Part shown: positions 59,230 through 64,000 of the stretch, one piece after another
How the letters are laid out: each line of letters begins with the position of its first letter
How positions within the stretch are numbered: the first letter of the stretch is position 1
From: SAR202 cluster bacterium
GTDB taxonomy: Bacteria; Chloroflexota; Dehalococcoidia; Lucifugimonadales; GCA-2712585
Direction of reading: 5' to 3'
DNA length: 64,000 nt
Assembly (NCBI GenBank): GCA_016872285.1
Contig: VGZZ01000010.1
Span: forward strand, 1 to 64,000
The notes under the pieces: model-generated
The model's database searches: none
Told to the model about the DNA's origin: nothing
The model's input: the letters and a program-made list of their open reading frames with translations, nothing else
Program-made: the position numbers and the translations under genes

Positions 59230-62088
59230 CTACTGTCCTTCCGTCAGCTGCTGCAGAAGCCGCTCCAGCTCCTCCACCTTCATCCCCAGGTCTCGCAGCG
59301 CGTTTACCAGCGCCTCCAACTCTTGCGGCGACAACGTGACTCCACGCGACGGGGTTGGCCTGGGCGTACGGGTCCCTCCTGGTGTTGGAGTGCCTCCGGG
59401 AGTAGGAGTCCCGGCCAGCCCCCCTCCGTCCTCAGCCACCGCCGGCGCCACCGCCTGGATCTCCCCCTTCAGCGCCCTCACCGAGTCCTCCAGCGTCGGG
59501 TGCATTACCACCCGCTGTCCGTCCGCCAGGATTATTCGACGCAGCTCAGGGAAGGCCAGATTCTTGGGTTTTAAGAATATAGGCTCCGCGTACAAAATCG
59601 CGTCGCCCACAGGTATCACCAGCATGTCTCCGCGCTGCACCTCCGCGCCTACCTGTCCCCACAGCGTAAACTGTTGGGATATAGCCGCGTCGTTATCTAT
59701 CCGCGCCTCCACCTGGTTCGGCCCCAGGATGCTCCGCGCCTCTGGAAAGCGATAGAGAACCATCTGGCCGTAGCTGTCGCCGTCGTTGCGCACCGCCAGC
59801 CATGCCTTCAGCGGGTCGCGGCCCTCCGGTGTGAACGGCTGGATCAGCAAGAACTCCGCGTTGGGTTCATCAGGAAGGCGAGCGTAGATATAGTACGCTT
59901 CCAGGTTTCCTTGCCGGCCAAAGGAGTTTTGGCTCGGTATAGACCACCTATCGCTGCCTAGATAAAAAGTGTTTGAGTCTTCCACGTGGTACCGTAAGAA
60001 CATCCTGGACTGCACCAGGAACAAGTCTCTAGGATAGCGGACATGCTCTTGCAGATAAGCCGGCATCTCCTCCTTGGCTTTGAACACGCCAGGAAAAGTC
60101 TTCATGTAGCTCTGGATCATCGGATCGCTGGGGTCGAACACGTACAGGTCCACCGTGCCGTTATAAGCGTCCACCACCGCCTTGACGCTGTTCCGAATAT
60201 AGTTGAAGTTCCTGACCTGCCACGGCTCCGAATAAGGGAAATGATTGCTTGTTGTATAAGCATCCTGGATAAAGAAAATCCGCCCGTCGGCCACCACCTG
60301 GTACGGGTCTCCGTCCAGCTGCAAGAAGGGCGCGATGGTCTTTACCCGCTCCGGCACCACGCGGCGGTACTGAATTCGAGTCTTGGAATCGTTAACCTCG
60401 CCTGAAATCAGAATGTTGACATCTGCGAACTGCCACGCATAGGCCAGCCGCTTGATAATCGAGTTTATTCGCACGCCGCCCGCGCCGTCGTATTCGGTGA
60501 AGACCTGATCGCCGCCCTCCACTTTATAGTCCAGCTCTTGCAAATTAGTGCCTACCAGGACATAAGGCTCGCTCTTCAGCCCAAAATATATTGAGGGCTC
60601 GGTCAAAGCTAATTCCTCAAAGCCCGGGGCCGGTTCAGGCGGTATGTTATGCAGAAGCATCTTAGGCTGGCCGTTGGGGCCTACGTCGTTCACCGCACTG
60701 ACCGCCGCCCCGTGGCCGTGAGTATATATCAGGTGACGATTGGTCCACGTCTGGTCTTCGATCTCCAGCTTGTCGACCGCCAGCTCTCGCGTCGATAGCA
60801 TGACCTGGACCGTCTGGTCGTTGAGCTTATACCTGTCTACCCCCACTCTGACGAACTCGTAGAAAAACTGAACGAACTCCCGCTGGTTGTAAATCTGTCC
60901 CAAGGGCACTTCATCCCACAGCCGCAGGTTGTTAATAGTCTCTCGGTTGGCCTCTATGATATCCGTGTTAACTGCCTCCAGCCCCCTGTGCTCCCGCACC
61001 TGCTCAGGCTGCAAATCTATGTTATAAGCCTGCCTCGTCAACTCGATATTGTTTGCTAGATAATCCCTCTCCTTTGTCAACTCATTAGGATCAACCTGAA
61101 ACGTCTGAATTAAATATGGGAACAGCCCTCCCACCAGAATCGCCATTCCCAGCCACAATCCAATAGCTCCCACTATTAAACGGTATCCCGTCATAAACGC
61201 CCCGGCCACCACAAGGACCCCGCTCAGCAGCGCCACAAAGGTCAAAATGGTGCGTACCGGCAGCCTGGCATTATCGTCAGTGTATCCGACACCAAAAACC
61301 GCGCCGTGATGCCCGTACAACAGCTCGTAGCGGCCCAGCCAGTGGCCCGCCGCTATGGCGACAAAGACCAGGGCCACCAGAATCGCGCCGTGAAGCTTCA
61401 CGTCCCTGGCTATCACCAAGTTCATCTCCCGCAGCCCGAACACCACCAGATAGAAGATGCCTGTCAGGACCATCGAAGTTACCAATGCTCCCAGGACCCA
61501 TCCCCTGATGAAGCCCAGCATAGGCAGTTTAAAGACGTAGAACCCCGCCCCCATATTCAAGATAGGTTCTGTAATCCTTATGCTCTCGCCCGTGGCCGGG
61601 TCTACCCGCGTAAAAGCCGTGGGATTCATAAACAGCAGCACCGTCTCCCACCGGCCGGACGCCACCAGCCCAAAGACCAGGGCGCCTACCAACACTACCG
61701 CCACCGCAGCCCAAACCAACGCCTTTCGGACCACCTGGTAGGCCTGTGGCGTCAACGTCGGCGGTACCTCGCCTCGAGTCAGCCTGAAACCTGCGTAAAG
61801 GCTGGGCGCCGCGATAATCGAGAAAAGCCCGGCGCCTGCGAAAAAGAGCCACACCTTTGTCCATAACGTCTTTTTGTAGATGTCCAGGTAGCCGACATCC
61901 TCAAACCACAGCCAGTCCGTGTATACCCGCCTCACCCATGACAGCAGCACTATGAGAAGTATCAGACCTATGGCCGCTAAGACCCATTTGATCGACGTTA
62001 CCGCCCAGGGCGGCAGCTTCATGTCGTCTACGTCCAACGGACGCTGGCGGCCTCCGCGGCTCCCGTTCTGTCCGTACGGGTCCGGCAC
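59230..62088 (-). CDS. UPF0182-family large membrane protein
   Basis: 952 residues, typical length for UPF0182 (found mainly in Actinobacteria, Chloroflexota and cyanobacteria). Seven or so membrane helices in the first 320 residues (WVLAAIGLILLIVLLSWVRRVYTDWLWFEDVGYLDIYKKTLWTK is the family start; GRYELLYGHHGAVFGVGYTDDNA is conserved), then a large extracytoplasmic domain (PNELTKERDYLANNIELTRQAYNI; TNRHLIYTHGHGAAVSAVNDV). The C-terminus has a Thr/Pro/Gly linker (GTPTPGGTPTPGGT) and a helix with EELERLLQQLTEG. Function is unknown; an envelope role is assumed. The start is a GTG at 62088; ATG at codon 23 is possible. Confidence 0.93.
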   Translation of the reverse strand: MPDPYGQNGSRGGRQRPLDVDDMKLPPWAVTSIKWVLAAIGLILLIVLLSWVRRVYTDWLWFEDVGYLDIYKKTLWTKVWLFFAGAGLFSIIAAPSLYAGFRLTRGEVPPTLTPQAYQVVRKALVWAAVAVVLVGALVFGLVASGRWETVLLFMNPTAFTRVDPATGESIRITEPILNMGAGFYVFKLPMLGFIRGWVLGALVTSMVLTGIFYLVVFGLREMNLVIARDVKLHGAILVALVFVAIAAGHWLGRYELLYGHHGAVFGVGYTDDNARLPVRTILTFVALLSGVLVVAGAFMTGYRLIVGAIGLWLGMAILVGGLFPYLIQTFQVDPNELTKERDYLANNIELTRQAYNIDLQPEQVREHRGLEAVNTDIIEANRETINNLRLWDEVPLGQIYNQREFVQFFYEFVRVGVDRYKLNDQTVQVMLSTRELAVDKLEIEDQTWTNRHLIYTHGHGAAVSAVNDVGPNGQPKMLLHNIPPEPAPGFEELALTEPSIYFGLKSEPYVLVGTNLQELDYKVEGGDQVFTEYDGAGGVRINSIIKRLAYAWQFADVNILISGEVNDSKTRIQYRRVVPERVKTIAPFLQLDGDPYQVVADGRIFFIQDAYTTSNHFPYSEPWQVRNFNYIRNSVKAVVDAYNGTVDLYVFDPSDPMIQSYMKTFPGVFKAKEEMPAYLQEHVRYPRDLFLVQSRMFLRYHVEDSNTFYLGSDRWSIPSQNSFGRQGNLEAYYIYARLPDEPNAEFLLIQPFTPEGRDPLKAWLAVRNDGDSYGQMVLYRFPEARSILGPNQVEARIDNDAAISQQFTLWGQVGAEVQRGDMLVIPVGDAILYAEPIFLKPKNLAFPELRRIILADGQRVVMHPTLEDSVRALKGEIQAVAPAVAEDGGGLAGTPTPGGTPTPGGTRTPRPTPSRGVTLSPQELEALVNALRDLGMKVEELERLLQQLTEGQ

Positions 62089-62199
62089 GCTTAACTAGTT
62101 CTCATTATATGTTTATCAACTGAATAGCTTATGCTTTCGTCCCTGCGGCCAGACGCAATGCGAGCATTGTAGCATGGGACTTTCAAGGCGTCCAAGAAA

Positions 62200-63006
62200 T
62201 TAGCCGCGCCAAATGGCGGCAACATCCACACACCGCATAAAAGACACGCCCGGGAAGCCCTTGATGTAATTAATCAAACGCTCCAACATTAGCAGTCTTC
62301 CAGGCCTCCCAATGATGTATGGGTGCATGGTCAAGTGAAAGGAGCGACCGTACTTATACAGTCCGTCAAACTCCGCCTTCCAGCTTAAAAACACCTCGTC
62401 GGGACTTTTCATCGGCCCCGTGCGGTTCAGCGCGGGCGCATAAGAAAAATGCGGGGCGTCATCCAGAAGCCAGTGGATAGGCAGCTCCACCAGCGGCCCC
62501 TTAGACGTCTCCACCTTATATGGCGCGTCGTCTCCCATCAGGCTGCTGTCGTAATGAAATCCCAGCGACGCCAGGTACTCCAACGACTTCTCGCTGAGTT
62601 CCCACGCCGGCGAGCGATATCCGACGGGCGCTTTCCCCGTCAGTCTCTTCAAGATAGCGGAACCCTTCTTCAGCACTTCCAACTCTTCCGACGGCTTCAG
62701 CGTCGCGGGCGGCTCGTGCATGTAGCCGTGATGCCCCACCTCGTGACCCCGCTTAGCCACCTCTTTCACCATCGACTCATGGGTCTCGGCCACATAGCCT
62801 GGAATAAAAAAAGTGGCCTTGATACTGTGCGCGTCCAACAGGTCCAGGATTCGAGGCGCCGCCACGCTAGGGCCGTACTCTCCCATGGACAACAAACTTG
62901 GCATTCGGACCGCGTCCGGGTTGCGATTAATGAAGCCGGAAACGCCGTCCACGTCAAAGGTCAGCAAGGCGACGCACTGCAAATTTCCAGGCCAGATGCC
63001 GGACAC
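62200..63006 (-). CDS. Polysaccharide-deacetylase-family (PuuE-like) hydrolase
   Basis: 268 residues from GTG 63006 with AAGGAGGG upstream. NodB homology domain: VALLTFDVDGVSG (the T-F-D-x-D metal Asp), IKATFFIPGYVAETH, GHEVGHHGYMHEPP (the H-x-x-x-H zinc pair), APVGYRSPAWELSEKSLEYLASLGFHYDSSLMGDDAPY and FHLTMHPYIIGRPGRLLMLERLI. This pattern is closer to the PuuE/allantoinase-like group than to chitin deacetylases: there is no signal peptide, and the enzyme should be cytoplasmic. It could hydrolyse an amide such as allantoin or a related ring. It lies 26 bases after proS, perhaps on the same transcript. Confidence 0.88.
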   Translation of the reverse strand: MSGIWPGNLQCVALLTFDVDGVSGFINRNPDAVRMPSLLSMGEYGPSVAAPRILDLLDAHSIKATFFIPGYVAETHESMVKEVAKRGHEVGHHGYMHEPPATLKPSEELEVLKKGSAILKRLTGKAPVGYRSPAWELSEKSLEYLASLGFHYDSSLMGDDAPYKVETSKGPLVELPIHWLLDDAPHFSYAPALNRTGPMKSPDEVFLSWKAEFDGLYKYGRSFHLTMHPYIIGRPGRLLMLERLINYIKGFPGVSFMRCVDVAAIWRG

Positions 63007-63032
63007 AAGGCCCTCCTTACCGCAAACAAGAG

Positions 63033-64000
63033 CTAGGTGGACAGCGCCTCTCGCAGCGCGGGTGCAACCTCCCCTATTGGCACTTGCTTCGCCTCCATAT
63101 CCAGCCGCCGTTTTAACTCAATCGACTCCTTCTTCAGGCTGCGATTGCTTATCACCAGACGCACAGGCATCCCCAGCAGGTCCGCGTCGTTGAACTTTAC
63201 CCCCGCCGTTTCCTCCGGCCGGTCGTCAAACAAAACCTCGAACCCCTCCGCCCAAAGTGATTTATAAAGCTCGTCAGCCTTCTTCGCGGTACCAGGGTCG
63301 TTTAGATTGAGCCCCACCAGATGCGCCTGGTACGGCGCAATGGGCGCGGGCAGGGCCATGCCCTTATCGTCGTGGTTCTGCTCTATGGCCGCCGCCAGCA
63401 GACGCCCAACGCCTATACCGTAGCAGCCCATCATTACCGGGCGCTGCTTTCCTTCTCTATCGAGGAAATGCACGCCCAGTTTTTCGCTGTATACGGTGCC
63501 CAGCTTGAATATGTGGCCTACCTCTATGCCGCGCACTGACGCCAGACTTCCGTCGCATCGAGGACATTGCTGCCCCGGCTGCGCTTGCGCGATGTCGAGT
63601 ATCTGGTCCACGGTGAAATCGCGAGGGTAGTTGGCGTTGACAAAGTGAGCGTCTGCCTTGTTGGCCCCCACCGCAAAGTTGCTGCCCATCTCTATCGAGT
63701 CGTCGGCGATGCGCCTGATGCCCTTGAGTCCGATAGGCGAAGCCGAGCCGGCCACCAGCCCCGCCTTCCTAACCTCCCCCTCCGACGCCAGCCTCAGTTC
63801 ACGGCACTTCAAGAAGTTCTTCAGCTTGACCTCGTTAACCTCCATGTCGCCGCGAATCGTTACGATCACCACCTGGCCGTCGACGCTGTAAAAGACCGCC
63901 TTTAATGTCTTGGACGCCGGTATCTCCAGGAACTGTGACAGTTCTTCTATTGTCCTAACGTCGGGCGTGGCAATCTCTTTCAGCGCCTTTATAGGCTCCC
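63033..64000 (-). CDS. proS: Prolyl-tRNA synthetase, C-terminal part (cut by window edge)
   Basis: Partial: the frame is open from the right edge through to the stop at 63033. Present are part of the INS editing domain (ATPDVRTIEELSQFLEI, VVIVTIRGDMEVNEVKLKNFL, VRKAGLVAGSASPIGLKGI), a CPRCDGSL pair, class II motif 3 (GCYGIGVGRLLAAAIEQNHDD) and the anticodon-binding domain (APYQAHLVGLNLNDP, EVLFDDRPEETAGVKFNDADLLGMPVRLVI). Motifs 1 and 2 lie outside the window. This is the bacterial type with an editing insertion between motifs 2 and 3. Charges tRNA-Pro with proline. Confidence 0.96.
   Translation of the reverse strand, partial: EPIKALKEIATPDVRTIEELSQFLEIPASKTLKAVFYSVDGQVVIVTIRGDMEVNEVKLKNFLKCRELRLASEGEVRKAGLVAGSASPIGLKGIRRIADDSIEMGSNFAVGANKADAHFVNANYPRDFTVDQILDIAQAQPGQQCPRCDGSLASVRGIEVGHIFKLGTVYSEKLGVHFLDREGKQRPVMMGCYGIGVGRLLAAAIEQNHDDKGMALPAPIAPYQAHLVGLNLNDPGTAKKADELYKSLWAEGFEVLFDDRPEETAGVKFNDADLLGMPVRLVISNRSLKKESIELKRRLDMEAKQVPIGEVAPALREALST

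Overview
The window looks like a chromosomal segment of a GC-rich (about 60%) bacterium, most likely a Chloroflexota member of the Dehalococcoidia/SAR202 type. This placement is inferred from the gene content: several amidohydrolase-2 paralogues beside SDR, Ldh2-type and TPP enzymes, a B12 salvage operon led by a cobalamin riboswitch, a UPF0182 protein, TTG/GTG starts and many short intergenic repeats. No rRNA, tRNA, CRISPR array, integrase or transposase was noticed. Both ends are cut inside genes: a KamA-family radical SAM aminomutase on the left and proS on the right.

Layout. (1) 1-2.8 kb, minus: tandem ATP-grasp ligases of the D-Ala-D-Ala ligase type, a truncated GNAT and a KamA-family enzyme, a possible beta-amino-acid/peptide pathway without a clear precedent known to me. 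(2) 3.2-10 kb, plus: metal block with a His-rich exported protein, an exported C-terminally anchored protein, a CopC-CopD-cytochrome c fusion, a Fur-family regulator and a ZnuABC-type importer. (3) 10-13.1 kb: two unknown small genes and an MFS protein with a long extra C-terminal domain. (4) 13.2-37 kb: catabolic/accessory island with three amidohydrolase-2 paralogues, Ldh2-type dehydrogenase, M19 dipeptidase, SDRs, isochorismatase-like protein, phosphotriesterase-like protein, lone peptide-ABC permease, MFS, dihydropyrimidinase-like hydrolase, Gfo/Idh/MocA oxidoreductase, DUF885 protein and TPP enzyme. Three families of dispersed repeats lie between these genes, and one site preserves a rearrangement scar made of two truncated ABC-transporter genes. 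(5) 35.8-47 kb: housekeeping genes birA, cupin, mgtE, an epimerase, yvcK-glmS, a large membrane protein, a reductase broken by an in-frame TAA and a dolichol-phosphate-mannose-synthase-like transferase. (6) 46.9-55.9 kb, minus: cobalamin promoter, riboswitch and terminator, then btuC-btuF-btuD-cobO-cobT-cobS-cobC-cobQ-cobU. (7) 56-64 kb: CDF transporter, queuosine-precursor transporter, small membrane proteins, UPF0182, a polysaccharide deacetylase and proS.

Functional reading. The metal block would balance copper handling and zinc or manganese uptake under a Fur-family regulator. The island would import and hydrolyse amide, ester or lactone compounds and oxidise the products; no substrate can be assigned from sequence alone. 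The B12 operon lacks corrin-ring genes, so it fits uptake plus adenosylation and lower-loop assembly. Several genes show decay or altered catalytic motifs (truncated GNAT, kelch lipoprotein with in-frame TGA, reductase with in-frame TAA, SDR without Tyr-Lys, DUF885 without its HE motif), pointing to active gene turnover in the accessory part. The most promising leads are the KamA/twin-ATP-grasp cluster, the CopC-CopD-cytochrome c operon, the MFS with its own domain behind a promoter-terminator leader, and the inverted ABC-transporter scar.
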